NCBI GenBank assembly: GCA_006226775.1
Contig: SBGD01000030.1
Coordinates: forward strand, 62,001-126,000
Origin: Paracoccaceae bacterium
GTDB lineage: Bacteria > Pseudomonadota > Alphaproteobacteria > Rhodobacterales > Rhodobacteraceae
Reading direction: 5' to 3'
Length of the DNA: 64,000 nt
In this document: in pieces, positions 1 to 8,820 of the stretch
Position numbering within the stretch: position 1 is the first letter of the stretch
Layout: each line of letters starts with the position of its first letter
Position numbers and translations under genes: made by a program
The notes under the pieces: generated by a model
Told to the model about the DNA's origin: nothing
Databases searched by the model: none
Seen by the model: only the letters and a program-made list of their open reading frames with translations

Positions 1-180
1 CGCACCATGGCAGGCGGCGCAGTTCTCGGCATAAAGCGCCGCCCCCGCCGCGACCGCCTCCGCGTCCCAATAGGGCACCACGCCCGCCGCGCCCTCCGGC
101 CGGTCTCCGGCCAGCGCCGCTCCGGCGCCCAGGCAGGTCGCACCCAGGCACATCGCCCCCAGGGCTGCTCGTGTCCGCAT
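1..180 (-). CDS. Cytochrome c family protein (N-terminal part)
   Basis: Only the first 60 codons are in the window; the gene runs leftward off the edge. The translation starts with a short cleavable-looking signal peptide (Ala-rich core, about residues 5-24, ending ALAG). It reaches a CAACH haem-binding motif at residues 54-58, preceded by the [10 protein letters not shown] context usual for class I cytochromes c. It should be a periplasmic haem protein carrying electrons, but its partner cannot be told. It is divergent from ispH with about 136 bp between them. Confidence 0.8.
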   Translation of the reverse strand, partial: MRTRAALGAMCLGATCLGAGAALAGDRPEGAAGVVPYWDAEAVAAGAALYAENCAACHGA

Positions 181-316
181 GTCGTCACTCCTTTCGGTTT
201 TGCCCAGCGCTCGGGCCTTCCCGCGCGGGAAGGTCAAGTCACCGGAGCGTGAGCACGCTCACGACTGGACGCAGCCCGCCCGAGGCATTACCTCCGGGGT
301 CAGAACCGGAGGCCCC

Positions 317-1270
317 ATGACCGACAAACCGCCCCTCACCCTCTATCTCGCCGCGCCGCGCGGCTTTTGCGCCGGCGTCGACCGGGCGATCAAGATCGTC
401 GAGATGGCACTCGCGAAATGGGGCGCGCCGGTCTACGTGCGCCACGAGATCGTGCACAACAAGTTCGTGGTGGACGACCTGCGCACCAAGGGCGCGGTCT
501 TCGTCGAGGAACTCGAGGATGCGCCCTCCGACCGTCCGGTGATCTTCTCGGCCCATGGCGTGCCGAAATCCGTGCCCGAAGCCGCCGCCGCGCGCGAGAT
601 GGTGTTTGTCGATGCCACCTGCCCGCTGGTCTCCAAGGTGCATATCGAGGCCCAGCGCCATGCCGACAACGGCTTGCAGATGGTGATGATCGGCCATGCC
701 GGCCACCCCGAGACCGTCGGCACCATGGGGCAATTGCCCGAAGGCGAGGTGCTGCTGGTCGAAACCCCCGCGGATGTGGCGCGGGTCAAGGTGCGCGATC
801 CGGAAAAACTGGCCTTCGTGACCCAGACCACGCTCTCGGTCGATGACACCGCCGAGATCGTCGCCGCCCTCAAGGCGCGCTTTCCCGCCATCGTCGGGCC
901 GCACAAGGAAGACATCTGCTACGCCACCACCAACCGCCAGGAGGCGGTCAAGTCCATGGCCGCGCGCTGCGACGCCATGCTGGTGGTCGGCGCGCCCAAT
1001 TCCTCCAACTCCCGCCGCCTGGTCGAGGTCGGCGCGCGCGCGGGCTGCGGCTATGCGCAACTGGTGCAGCGCGCCACCGACATCGACTGGCGCGCGCTCA
1101 AGGGCATCCGCTCGGTCGGCATCACCGCCGGCGCCTCGGCGCCCGAAGTGCTGGTGGAAGAGGTCATCGACGCCTTCCGCAACCACTACGACGTGACCGT
1201 CGAAGAGGTGGAAACCGCCCGCGAGAACGTGGAATTCAAGGTCCCCCGCGTGCTGCGCACCCCGGCCTGA
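317..1270 (+). CDS. ispH: 4-hydroxy-3-methylbut-2-enyl diphosphate reductase IspH
   Basis: This is the last enzyme of the MEP isoprenoid pathway, reducing HMBPP to IPP and DMAPP with a [4Fe-4S] cluster in the cytoplasm. The three conserved cluster cysteines are visible in GFCAGVDRA (C18), DATCPLV (about 102) and [10 protein letters not shown] (about 200), together with the substrate-binding HGVPKS and GHPE motifs. At 317 aa it is full length for the family. The reading frame stays open upstream, but the ATG at 317 is preceded by GGAGG at 308-312 and begins the conserved region, so it was chosen. Confidence 0.97.
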   Translation: MTDKPPLTLYLAAPRGFCAGVDRAIKIVEMALAKWGAPVYVRHEIVHNKFVVDDLRTKGAVFVEELEDAPSDRPVIFSAHGVPKSVPEAAAAREMVFVDATCPLVSKVHIEAQRHADNGLQMVMIGHAGHPETVGTMGQLPEGEVLLVETPADVARVKVRDPEKLAFVTQTTLSVDDTAEIVAALKARFPAIVGPHKEDICYATTNRQEAVKSMAARCDAMLVVGAPNSSNSRRLVEVGARAGCGYAQLVQRATDIDWRALKGIRSVGITAGASAPEVLVEEVIDAFRNHYDVTVEEVETARENVEFKVPRVLRTPA

Positions 1271-1310
1271 CACCCCATCGCCCCGGCCTGCTCGCCGGGC
1301 ACACCCCGGT

Positions 1311-1362
1311 CCCTTCTCCGGTTGGCAAATATCCCGGGGAGCGCGAGGGGCTGGCCCCTCGC
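1311..1362. repeat. Intergenic hairpin repeat, AATATCCCGGGG type, copy 1
   Basis: This copy holds a CCTTCTCCGGTTGGCAAATA-type lead, an ATCCCGGGGAG core and a hairpin with arms GCGAGGGG and CCCCTCGC (1343-1362). Closely similar sequences occur at 17805-17854 and 33800-33926, and a related GGGGGC/GCCCCC hairpin pair flanks 5377-5500. It lies between ispH and rnhA, and could act as a terminator or mRNA-stabilising structure. It fills most of the 220-bp ispH-rnhA gap; no gene is seen there. Confidence 0.7.
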
Positions 1363-1490
1363 TCCCGCCCCCTCCAAAAGCTCCCCCGGCAGCCACAGCA
1401 CGCCAAAAGCAGCCCCACCCGCGCAACGCGCCTTGCAACCCACCGCCGCCTTTGTCATGTCGCGCCAACACCAACCGCCGAGGATCCCCC

Positions 1491-1949
1491 ATGACTGCGC
1501 TTTTCGCCTATACCGACGGTGCCTGTTCCGGCAATCCCGGCCCCGGCGGCTGGGGCGCCCTGCTCCAGGCCAGGGAGGGCGAGACCGTGGTCAAGGAGCG
1601 CGAACTCAGCGGCGGCGAGGCCGATACCACCAACAACCGGATGGAGCTTCTGGCGGCGATCCACGCGCTCGAGGCGCTGGAGCGGCCTTCCGAGATCACC
1701 GTGGTGACCGACAGCGCCTATGTGAAGAACGGGGTGACCAGCTGGATGCACGGCTGGAAGCGCAACGGCTGGAAGACCTCGGCGAAAAAGCCGGTCAAGA
1801 ACGTCGAACTCTGGCAGCGGCTGGACACGGCGCAGGCCCGGCACAGGGTGACCTGGGAATGGGTCAAGGGCCACGCCGGCCACCCGGAGAACGAACGCGC
1901 CGACGAACTGGCCCGCGCCGGCATGGCCCCCTACAAGGCCGCGTCATGA
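1491..1949 (+). CDS. rnhA: Ribonuclease HI
   Basis: Degrades the RNA strand of RNA-DNA hybrids in the cytoplasm (primer removal, R-loop clearance). The 152-aa protein shows the four acidic active-site residues: D9 ([11 protein letters not shown]), E52 (NRMELLA), D74 (VTDSAYV) and D138 (ERADELA), plus the basic-handle region [10 protein letters not shown]. The ATG at 1491 gives the standard N-terminus; an in-frame ATG 39 bases upstream would add an unconserved leader. A double-palindrome repeat follows 11 bases after the stop. Confidence 0.97.
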   Translation: MTALFAYTDGACSGNPGPGGWGALLQAREGETVVKERELSGGEADTTNNRMELLAAIHALEALERPSEITVVTDSAYVKNGVTSWMHGWKRNGWKTSAKKPVKNVELWQRLDTAQARHRVTWEWVKGHAGHPENERADELARAGMAPYKAAS

Positions 1950-1960
1950 GCCCCGCCCGC

Positions 1961-2002
1961 CCGATCTGTCAACAGATCGGTCCCGATCCATTGATGGATC
2001 GG
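1961..2002. repeat. 42-bp double-palindrome element, copy a
   Basis: Two adjacent 20-bp perfect dyads: CCGATCTGTCAACAGATCGG at 1961-1980 and CCGATCCATTGATGGATCGG at 1983-2002, separated by TC. Each can fold as an 8-bp stem with a 4-base loop (TCAA, or TTGA on the other strand), and each holds two GATC sites. The element lies between rnhA and the TRIC channel gene and is the inverted counterpart of copy b at 2657-2698. In mRNA it would put two hairpins just before the channel gene's ribosome binding site. Confidence 0.9.
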
Positions 2003-2019
2003 CGCCCCGGAGCCGCCCA

Positions 2020-2643
2020 ATGATCCTCACGCTGCTCGACTACGCCTCGGCCTTCGTCTTCGCGCTGACCGGCGCGCTCACCGCCTCGCGGGCGCAGCTC
2101 GACATCGTCGGCTTCGCCTTTCTCGCCTGCCTGACCGCGGTCGGCGGCGGCACCCTGCGCGACCTCTTGCTCGAGGGCCGGACGGTGTTCTGGATCGCCG
2201 ATCCCGGCATCATCATCATGGCCTGCGGTGCGGCCTTCGTCGTCTTCTTCACCGCGCACCTGGTGGAGAGCCGCCTGCGCCTGCTGCTCTGGCTCGACAG
2301 CTTCGCGCTGGCCATCGCGGTGGCGGCGGGCACCGGCGTGGCGCTGCTGTTCGCGCAGCCGCCGGTGATTGTCATGTTCATGGGCGTGGCGACGGGCTGT
2401 TTCGGCGGGCTGATGCGCGATGTGGTGGCCAACGAGATGCCCATCGTGCTGCATCAGCGCAAACTCTATGCCACCGCCGCGCTGGCCGGATCGGCCACCG
2501 CGGTGCTGCTGGTCCGGCTCGACCTGCCCGAGAATGCCGCCCTGGCCGGCTGCGCGCTGGTCACCTGGGTGCTGCGCGCCGGAAGCCTGCGCTTCGGCTG
2601 GCTGCTGCCGGTCTACCGCAGCTGCCCCAAGCGCGAGAAATAG
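2020..2643 (+). CDS. TRIC-type (UPF0126/YadS-like) membrane cation channel family protein
   Basis: A 207-aa integral inner-membrane protein with about seven hydrophobic segments in two similar halves. Each half carries a glycine-rich turn ending in Arg-Asp: VGGGTLRDLL near residue 45 and CFGGLMRDVV near 130. This is the signature of the bacterial TRIC (trimeric intracellular cation channel) family; the physiological ion is unknown here. GGAG at 2009-2012 supports the ATG at 2020. The gene is tightly bracketed by inverted copies of a 42-bp double palindrome, 17 bases before the start and 13 after the stop. Confidence 0.88.
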   Translation: MILTLLDYASAFVFALTGALTASRAQLDIVGFAFLACLTAVGGGTLRDLLLEGRTVFWIADPGIIIMACGAAFVVFFTAHLVESRLRLLLWLDSFALAIAVAAGTGVALLFAQPPVIVMFMGVATGCFGGLMRDVVANEMPIVLHQRKLYATAALAGSATAVLLVRLDLPENAALAGCALVTWVLRAGSLRFGWLLPVYRSCPKREK

Positions 2644-2656
2644 CCCCGGCGCCGCG

Positions 2657-2698
2657 CCGATCCATCAATGGATCGGCACCGATCTGTTGACAGATCGG
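2657..2698. repeat. 42-bp double-palindrome element, copy b (inverted)
   Basis: CCGATCCATCAATGGATCGG at 2657-2676, then CA, then CCGATCTGTTGACAGATCGG at 2679-2698. Its reverse complement matches copy a except in the 2-base spacer. It sits between the convergent TRIC channel and oxidoreductase genes, only six bases from the latter's stop codon, so it may serve as a bidirectional terminator. Confidence 0.9.
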
Positions 2699-2704
2699 CC
2701 CCGG

Positions 2705-3736
2705 TCACAGCGGCTCCGGCCGGAAATCCCCGGGGATCCGGTCTTTGCCCTCCAGCACCAGATCGGCCATGACCTCGCCCACCCGCGGCGCCATGCCGAA
2801 GCCGATCTTGAACCCGCCATTGGCAATGAAGGCCCCCGGCCGCAGCGGATGCGCGCCGAGGATCGGCGCCCGGCTGCGCGCCCGCGGTCGCACCCCGGCC
2901 CAGCGCGCCAGAACCTCCGCCTGCCGCAGCACCGGAAAAGCCGCCATCGCCCGGCCAAGCACGTCGTCCAGCAAGCCGTCGACCCCTGCCGGATCATCGA
3001 ACTCCCGCTCCGAGGTCGAGCCCACCGCCACCGTCCCGTCGCCATGCGGCACGATATGCAAGCCATCGGCAAAAAGCTGCGGGCGCTCGCGAGCCTCCAG
3101 CCGCAACAGCGCCGCCTGCCCCTTCACGCCAGTGCCCAGCATCCGCCCCGCCGCCCGGCTCATCGCCTCCAAGTCATGCACCCCGGTGGCCCAGACCACC
3201 GCGCCGCGCTCGGGCCCCTCCGCCTCGATCTCCGCCCCTTTCGCCCGGCAGGCCGCCACCAGCGCCGCACAGGCATGGCGGGGATGCAGCCGCGCGCTCA
3301 GCGTGTCCTGCACCAGCAGGCCGGTGGGCGAGCGCGGCGCCCAGGCGCCAAATTCCGCCGCGTCCACAACCCGCCAATCCGCCTTGCCCTGCCACAATTC
3401 GCGCGCCGAGACCTCCCGCTGCCGCGCAAGCTCCACCGCCCGCGCATCGGCCAGGGGCTGCAACCGGCCCGAGCGCAGGTAACCCGGACCGACACCCCCC
3501 GCCGCCTGCACCTCGGCCCAGAAATCCTCGGCCGCGATCAGGCTGCGGAACTGGAAGTCCTTCTTGGCATTCCAGGTCTCCGGCACATGCGGCGCCATCG
3601 CGCCGACCAGCCCGCCCGAGGCCCCGGCACCGGGCCCGAACGGATCGATCACCCGCACCCGCGCGCCGCGCCGCAGGCAGCACCAGGCCACCGACAACCC
3701 GAAGATACCGGCCCCGCGCACCGTGACGTCGGCCAT
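2705..3736 (-). CDS. FAD-dependent oxidoreductase, MnmC C-terminal-like (cmnm5 demodification)
   Basis: A 343-aa DAO-family flavoprotein. The N-terminal dinucleotide-binding motif GAGIFGLSVAWCCLRRG occupies about residues 8-24, followed by an acidic Asp ending strand two (RVIDPFG). The segment GLVGAMAPHVPETWNAKK matches the MnmC oxidoreductase half, which converts cmnm5U34 to nm5U34 in tRNA. The methyltransferase half, MnmD, is encoded divergently 55 bp away, so the bifunctional MnmC of enterobacteria is here two proteins. The tRNA role is inferred from this neighbour and the motif; a generic amino-acid oxidase is less likely. Confidence 0.78.
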   Translation of the reverse strand: MADVTVRGAGIFGLSVAWCCLRRGARVRVIDPFGPGAGASGGLVGAMAPHVPETWNAKKDFQFRSLIAAEDFWAEVQAAGGVGPGYLRSGRLQPLADARAVELARQREVSARELWQGKADWRVVDAAEFGAWAPRSPTGLLVQDTLSARLHPRHACAALVAACRAKGAEIEAEGPERGAVVWATGVHDLEAMSRAAGRMLGTGVKGQAALLRLEARERPQLFADGLHIVPHGDGTVAVGSTSEREFDDPAGVDGLLDDVLGRAMAAFPVLRQAEVLARWAGVRPRARSRAPILGAHPLRPGAFIANGGFKIGFGMAPRVGEVMADLVLEGKDRIPGDFRPEPL

Positions 3737-3791
3737 TGCAAGTCCTTCCCAACGGCATTACCCCTCGGTCAATTCCTTAAGGCAGGCTTCC

Positions 3792-4460
3792 ATGACAGAC
3801 CAGAGCGCAGAGCTGGAATGGCGCGACGGGCGCGTGCCTGTCTCGACCCGGTTCGACGATCCCTATTACTCGCTCGACAATGGGCTCGAGGAGACGCGGC
3901 ATGTGTTTCTTGCCGGCAACGCTCTGCCGGCGCGCTTCCGCGACGGTTTTCACATCGCGGAACTGGGCTTCGGCACCGGCCTGAACCTGCTCACCGCGTT
4001 GCAGGCCTTCCGCGCCGCGGGTGCGCCCGGCCAATTGCGCTTCACTTCCTTCGAGGCCTTCCCGATGGCGGCCGCCGACATGATCGCCGCCCAGGCCGCT
4101 TTCCCGGATCTCGCCCCGCTCGCCGCCGAGTTGCGTTCCTTCTGGCAGTCCGGTCACACCGGCTTCGAGACCCGCGACCTGGTCTTCACCCTGATCCCCG
4201 GCGACGCCCGCGAGACGCTGCCGGACTGGACGGGCCGCGCCGATGCCTGGTTCCTCGACGGCTTCTCGCCGGCCCGCAACCCGGAACTCTGGGGTGCGGC
4301 GCTGATGGCCGAGGTTGCCCGCCACACCGCGCCCAAAGGCACCGCCGCCACCTATACCGCCGCCGGCCACGTCCGCCGCGCGCTCGAGGCCGCGGGCTTC
4401 ACCGTCACCCGCGCGCCGGGCTTCGGGCGCAAGCGCCACATGACCCGGGCGGTGCTGTGA
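3792..4460 (+). CDS. mnmD: tRNA (5-methylaminomethyl-2-thiouridine)(34) methyltransferase MnmD
   Basis: A 222-aa stand-alone version of the MnmC methyltransferase domain. It transfers methyl from SAM to nm5U34 (forming mnm5U) in the tRNA wobble position. The opening VSTRFDDPYYSLDNGLEETRHVF is the family start, the SAM loop is AELGFGTGLNLL (about 54-65), and the catalytic-site region is WFLDGFSPARNPELW. The ATG at 3792 matches the conserved N-terminus; the longer open frame upstream overlaps the divergent gene and is unconserved. Its stop overlaps the next start as TGATG, suggesting coupling to the transporter gene. Confidence 0.92.
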   Translation: MTDQSAELEWRDGRVPVSTRFDDPYYSLDNGLEETRHVFLAGNALPARFRDGFHIAELGFGTGLNLLTALQAFRAAGAPGQLRFTSFEAFPMAAADMIAAQAAFPDLAPLAAELRSFWQSGHTGFETRDLVFTLIPGDARETLPDWTGRADAWFLDGFSPARNPELWGAALMAEVARHTAPKGTAATYTAAGHVRRALEAAGFTVTRAPGFGRKRHMTRAVL

Positions 4461-5350
4461 TGCGCAACGATACGGTCCTCGGCATCTGGCTGATGGTGGC
4501 CACCACGCTGGTCTTTGCCCTGCAGGACGGGCTGAGCCAGCATCTGGCCTCCGAATACAACGTCTTTTTGGTGGTGATGATCCGCTACTGGTTCTTCGCC
4601 GCCTTCGTCATTGCCATCTCCCTGCGCAAGGCCGACGGGCTGCGCGATGTCGCCCGCACCGACCAGCCCTTCGTGCAGGCCTTTCGCGGCTTGCTGCTGG
4701 CCGCCGAGATCTGCGTCATGGTGGCCGCCTTCACCTATCTCGGGCTGGTCGAGAGCCATGCGGTCTTTGTCTGCTACCCGCTGATCGTCGCGGCCCTCTC
4801 GGGGCCGGTGCTGGGCGAAAAGGTCGGCTGGCGGCGCTGGCTGGCGATCGCGGTGGGCTTTGTCGGCGTGCTGATCATCATCAACCCCTCGGCGGGGGTG
4901 TTCTCGATCTATGCACTGATCCCGCTGCTGGCCTCGACGATGTTCGCGCTTTACGCGCTGCTCAACCGCTACGTGGCGCGGCGCGATTCCGCCGCCACCT
5001 CGTTCTTCTGGACCGGTACCACCGGCTGCGTGCTGATGACCGCGGTGGGCATCTGGTTCTGGGAGCCGATGACGGCGCCGGACTGGGGCTGGATGGCGCT
5101 GCTCTGCATGACCGGCGCGGGCGGGCACTGGCTGATGATCAAGTGCTACGAGGTGGCCGAGGCCAGCGCCGTCCAGCCCTTTGCCTATCTGCAGATGCCC
5201 TTTGCCTCGGCCATCGGCATCATGGTCTTCGGCGAGGATCTGCGCCCCACCGTGGTCTTCGGCGCATCGCTGATCGTCGGGGCGGGACTGTTCACACTCT
5301 GGCGAGAGCGCCAGAGGCGGCGCGTCACGGGCACACCCCCTCCAGCCTGA
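4460..5350 (+). CDS. DMT-superfamily (EamA) transporter
   Basis: A 296-aa membrane protein with about ten transmembrane helices and two EamA repeats, a drug/metabolite transporter. The first begins LGIWLMVATTLVFALQDGLS, with RYWFFAAFVIAISL next; the second starts near residue 150 (SIYALIPLLASTMFALYALL). The substrate cannot be predicted. It overlaps mnmD by one base, but nothing in its sequence ties it to tRNA modification. It ends just before a long inverted-repeat region. Confidence 0.88.
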   Translation: MRNDTVLGIWLMVATTLVFALQDGLSQHLASEYNVFLVVMIRYWFFAAFVIAISLRKADGLRDVARTDQPFVQAFRGLLLAAEICVMVAAFTYLGLVESHAVFVCYPLIVAALSGPVLGEKVGWRRWLAIAVGFVGVLIIINPSAGVFSIYALIPLLASTMFALYALLNRYVARRDSAATSFFWTGTTGCVLMTAVGIWFWEPMTAPDWGWMALLCMTGAGGHWLMIKCYEVAEASAVQPFAYLQMPFASAIGIMVFGEDLRPTVVFGASLIVGAGLFTLWRERQRRRVTGTPPPA

Positions 5351-5376
5351 CCGATACTCTCAACGTCTGGGAAGAA

Positions 5377-5500
5377 GGGGGCCAGCCCCCTCGGCCTTCG
5401 GCCTCACCCCCGGAGTTTACCTGGCAAGATGAAGCTCAGAGTTGTCTCCCCTCTTCATCTTGCGGGGTAAACTCCGGGGGGTCTGGGGGGCTGGCCCCCC
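5377..5500. repeat. Nested inverted repeat between convergent genes
   Basis: A strongly symmetric block. Outer hairpins GGGGGCCAGCCCCC (from 5377) and GGGGGGCTGGCCCCCC (5485-5500) enclose a 28-base inverted repeat. The left arm is 5407-5434 and the right arm 5453-5480, with 26 of 28 positions pairing and an 18-base loop. It lies between the DMT transporter and the leftward lytic transglycosylase, so it probably ends transcription in both directions. The arms contain GGAGTTTACC/GGTAAACTCC, a sequence not seen elsewhere in the window. Confidence 0.8.
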
Positions 5501-5563
5501 AGCGGGTCGACGTGCGCAGGCACGGCGAAATGAAGGCGCAAACCACGGCAAGAGGGCGAAGTG

Positions 5564-7720
5564 TTACCGCGCCACCGGCATCACCGTCGCGCCCACCAGC
5601 TCCTGCGAGAAGGGCACCGGATGCGGGTCCTTGCCCAGGCGCGCGCGATAGATCGGCAGGCTCTCGGACACCCGCATGACGTAGTTGCGGGTCTCGGTGA
5701 AGGGGATGGTCTCTATCCAGTCAATCACGTCGATCTCACCGCCCAGCGGGTTGCCATAGGCGCGCATCCAGGACCGCGGGCGTCCCGGACCGGCGTTGTA
5801 GCCCGCCGAAATCATCACCACGTTGCCGGCGAAATCCTCGGACAGCCCGCGCAGGTAATCCGCGCCCAGCCGGGCATTGTAGACCCAGTCGCTGGTCAGC
5901 CGGTCGCGGCTGTAGTCCAGCCCGATCCGCCGCGCCACGAGCTGCGCCGTGGCGGGCATCACCTGCATCAAGCCGCGGGCCCCGGCGTGGCTGACGACGC
6001 CCGGGTCGAATTCGCTCTCGCGCCGGGCGATGGCCAGCACCATTTCCTTGGGCACCGGATGCGCCCGCCGCGCCACCGGGTGCAGCGCATAGTAGGGTGC
6101 TGCGATCTCGTGGCCGGCCTGTGCCGCGCGCTTGCCCAGCATGACGGCGATATGCGGCTGGCCCAGATCTTCCAGCATCTTGCCCATCAGTTCGAGCTGC
6201 GCCTTGTCCTGGCTTTCCGCCAGGTGGGTCCAGAACCGCTCGGCCAGCCAGTCCTCGCCCGCCGCCAGCAGCATCATCGCCGCCTGATGCACCCGGGACC
6301 TGGCGAAAGCCGCCTCGCGCCAGTCGGCTTCGGGCAGCGGCGCGGCCAGGGCAGCATCGAAGGGCAGCCCGCCGCGTTCCGCCGCCAACAGGCCGTAGAA
6401 GCTGGTCTGGTACTGCGCGCCCAGGGCGTAGCCGGCCTTGGCGGCTTCCGCCTCGCCGGCGGCCTCATGCGCGCGGCCCAGCCAATAGCCCGCCCGGCCC
6501 AGCGAGATCGGGGTGAAGACATCGTTCCGGAAGCGGGTGAAATGGGCGATGGCGCGCTTCGGGTCCTTCTGGAACCGCAGGGCGAGGTAGCCCGACAGCC
6601 ATTCCAGTTCCGCAAAGTCCCGCCCGGTCACGGTGAAATGGCTCGCGGCGACGCGGTAGGCCAGGTCGGTATCGCCCGCGCGCATCAGCCGATGCGCCAT
6701 GTTCGGGCGGCGCGCGGCCCAGTGATCGGGCTCGCCCAGGCGCTCGGCGCTGGTGGACCGCTCCAGCAGCAGCTCGATGGCGCTGTCGGTCAGCCCCTTC
6801 TGCATCCGCCATTCGAAGCGCTCATAGGCCAGGCCCGGGTCGTCGCGCAAATCGCGCGGCACGCGGTCGATCAGCGGATCGGGATTGCCCTCGCGCTTGC
6901 GCAGTGCCATGCGCGCCTCGGCCAGGCGCTTCCAGCCGTCCGAGACCAGCGGCAGCATCCGGGTCGCATTGATCGGCCAGTCCTGCCACAGGGTATGGTC
7001 CAGCCGCGCCTCGTGATGCGGCTTCAGCAGGGTGGCGTGGCGGGCGAGAAAGGCCTCCTGCTCCTTTTCGGACAGCACCAGCGTGCGCCAGGCCAGTACG
7101 ATTGTGGCCTTGGCGGCCCCGTCCTCGCCGCGCGCCTCCAGCGCCTCGGCATAGGCCAGCGCGCCGGTGCCGGTCTGCGGCACGTGATCGCGGAAAAAGG
7201 CCAGCCGGTCGGCGAACGGCGCCTCCGCCATGGTCTCCTCGCTCTTTTCGCGCAGGTAGTCGAGGCCGGGCCAGTCGCCGCTGCGACCCAGGAAGGCGGT
7301 CACGTCCCCGGCGCTGCCGCGGCCGGCGCGCAGATAGGTCCACAGGATGATGTCACGGCCGACAGAGCCTTCGGGCCCCGCCGCCTCGATCGCCCGGTCC
7401 CAGAGCCCCTCGCGCATCAGCGCCAACCCGGCCCGAAGCCGCGGATTGGCCTCCGGCACCGCGGCTGTCAACGGCTGGGTGACCAGGCCCTGCGGGCGCG
7501 CCTTCGGGCGCATTCCGGCAAGCTGGGCCAGGGGAACCGCCGTTTCTGCCGCCGCCGGTGCGGGCGGGCGCTGGGCCGCGGCATCGACCGGCACCGGGCC
7601 ACCACGCATCCGCGGCCGCAGGCTCGACGTCATGTCGGCGGAGAGCGCCGGTTCCGAACCGGTTTGCGCCGGAACGGGTCCGGCGGCGAAAAGCAGCAGG
7701 CAGACAAGAGCGCGCATCAT
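5564..7720 (-). CDS. Soluble-type lytic murein transglycosylase (Slt family)
   Basis: Cleaves peptidoglycan glycan strands in the periplasm, forming 1,6-anhydro ends. A signal peptide ([18 protein letters not shown]) leads into a long alpha-helical superhelical region. The C-terminal catalytic domain has the active-site Glu in [13 protein letters not shown], then [14 protein letters not shown] and [15 protein letters not shown]. At about 718 aa it is larger than E. coli Slt70 but of the same layout. The start is one of two adjacent ATGs (7720 or 7717); the open frame upstream adds a non-signal leader. It is divergent from dapA. Confidence 0.93.
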   Translation of the reverse strand: MMRALVCLLLFAAGPVPAQTGSEPALSADMTSSLRPRMRGGPVPVDAAAQRPPAPAAAETAVPLAQLAGMRPKARPQGLVTQPLTAAVPEANPRLRAGLALMREGLWDRAIEAAGPEGSVGRDIILWTYLRAGRGSAGDVTAFLGRSGDWPGLDYLREKSEETMAEAPFADRLAFFRDHVPQTGTGALAYAEALEARGEDGAAKATIVLAWRTLVLSEKEQEAFLARHATLLKPHHEARLDHTLWQDWPINATRMLPLVSDGWKRLAEARMALRKREGNPDPLIDRVPRDLRDDPGLAYERFEWRMQKGLTDSAIELLLERSTSAERLGEPDHWAARRPNMAHRLMRAGDTDLAYRVAASHFTVTGRDFAELEWLSGYLALRFQKDPKRAIAHFTRFRNDVFTPISLGRAGYWLGRAHEAAGEAEAAKAGYALGAQYQTSFYGLLAAERGGLPFDAALAAPLPEADWREAAFARSRVHQAAMMLLAAGEDWLAERFWTHLAESQDKAQLELMGKMLEDLGQPHIAVMLGKRAAQAGHEIAAPYYALHPVARRAHPVPKEMVLAIARRESEFDPGVVSHAGARGLMQVMPATAQLVARRIGLDYSRDRLTSDWVYNARLGADYLRGLSEDFAGNVVMISAGYNAGPGRPRSWMRAYGNPLGGEIDVIDWIETIPFTETRNYVMRVSESLPIYRARLGKDPHPVPFSQELVGATVMPVAR

Positions 7721-7855
7721 CACTTGCAATTTCTGATCCGAGAAGGAATAGACACGACCCAGAGGATAACCCGCCACGCCGCCGCCGCAACTCACGATGC
7801 CGACAGTGGCGGATCACCGCGGCCAAAGCCGCCAACCGCGAAGAGGAGCGTTACC

Positions 7856-8731
7856 ATGTTCAAAGGGTCCATGCCTGCCCTGGTCACGCCGTTCAAGAAC
7901 GGCGAGGTTGATCTGGAAACGCTGCGAAAACTCGTGGACTGGCATGTCGATCAGGGATCGCACGGGCTGGTGCCCGTGGGCACCACCGGCGAAAGCCCGA
8001 CGCTGTCGCATTCCGAGCATGAACTGGTGGTCGCCGAAGTGGTCAAGGCCGCCGCGGGCCGCATTCCGGTGATTGCCGGCGCCGGGTCGAACAATACCAC
8101 CGAGGCGATTCGCTTCATGGCCCATGCCAAGGCGGTGGGCGCCGATGCGGGGCTGGTGGTGACGCCCTATTACAACAAGCCGACGCAATCGGGGCTGATC
8201 GCGCATTTCACCGCGATTGCCGATGCGGTCGACCTGCCGATCATCATCTACAACATTCCCGGCCGCTCGGCGGTGGACATGCTGCCCGCCACCATGGGCG
8301 AACTGGCAAAACATCGCAATATCATCGGCGTCAAGGATGCCACCGGCGACCTGGCGCGGGTCTGCGCCCAGCGCATCACCTGCGGGCCGGACTTCATTCA
8401 GGTCTCGGGCGAGGATGCCACCGCGCATGGGTTCAACGCCCAGGGCGGCACCGGCTGCATCTCGGTCACCGCCAACGTGGCGCCGAAGCTCTGTGCCGAA
8501 CTGCAGGAAAGCTGCCTTGCGGGCGATTATGCCCGGGCGCTGGAGCTTCAGGACCGGCTGATGCCGCTGCACCAGGCGATCTTCGTCGAGCCGGGGCTTT
8601 GCGGGGTGAAATACGCCATGGCGCAGCTTGGCCTGTGCACCGAGGAGTTGCGCCTGCCGCTGGTGCCGGTGACCGAGCCGACACGGGCCAGGCTGGACGC
8701 GGCGATGCGGCACGCGGGACTTGTGAACTGA
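7856..8731 (+). CDS. dapA: 4-hydroxy-tetrahydrodipicolinate synthase
   Basis: Condenses pyruvate and aspartate semialdehyde in the first committed step of lysine and meso-diaminopimelate synthesis. It is a TIM-barrel aldolase of 291 aa with [10 protein letters not shown] (pyruvate binding), [22 protein letters not shown] (catalytic Tyr) and [12 protein letters not shown] (Schiff-base Lys). GAGGAG lies shortly before the ATG at 7856. dapB, the next enzyme, lies about 9 kb away at 17907-18731. A terminator follows the gene. Confidence 0.97.
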   Translation: MFKGSMPALVTPFKNGEVDLETLRKLVDWHVDQGSHGLVPVGTTGESPTLSHSEHELVVAEVVKAAAGRIPVIAGAGSNNTTEAIRFMAHAKAVGADAGLVVTPYYNKPTQSGLIAHFTAIADAVDLPIIIYNIPGRSAVDMLPATMGELAKHRNIIGVKDATGDLARVCAQRITCGPDFIQVSGEDATAHGFNAQGGTGCISVTANVAPKLCAELQESCLAGDYARALELQDRLMPLHQAIFVEPGLCGVKYAMAQLGLCTEELRLPLVPVTEPTRARLDAAMRHAGLVN

Positions 8732-8740
8732 GCGGGCAAA

Positions 8741-8781
8741 AGTTTTCGCAAAACTGTTGCAAAATTCATCGATGAATTTTG
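8741..8781. repeat. AT-rich double palindrome after dapA
   Basis: Two neighbouring dyads: AGTTTTCGCAAAACT (8741-8755) and a perfect AAAATTCATCGATGAATTTT (8761-8780, extended by one C-G pair at each side). The architecture (two palindromes separated by a few bases) resembles the GATC-rich 42-bp element of this window, but the sequence is unrelated and AT-rich. It lies in the convergent gap between dapA and a peptidase gene, directly before a normal terminator. Confidence 0.75.
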
Positions 8782-8812
8782 GCCCGGCGGCAGAGGATGC
8801 GCCGGGCCTTTT
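8781..8812 (+). terminator. Rho-independent terminator after dapA
   Basis: A GC-rich hairpin with arms GGCCCGGCG and CGCCGGGCC, a loop of about ten bases and a following TTTT. It ends 8-9 bases before the stop codon of the leftward M16 peptidase gene, so it may work for both converging transcripts. Confidence 0.8.
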
Positions 8813-8820
8813 CGTGATAC

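Noticed and set aside
2420-5350. A 976-codon open frame upstream of the DMT transporter
   Set aside because: Its first two thirds are the antisense of the FAD oxidoreductase and an off-frame reading of mnmD, with Arg/Pro/Ala-rich low complexity. Only the last 296 codons are a real protein.
5561-7855. Long open frame in front of dapA
   Set aside because: It is the antisense of the lytic transglycosylase gene, which has clear catalytic motifs on the other strand.
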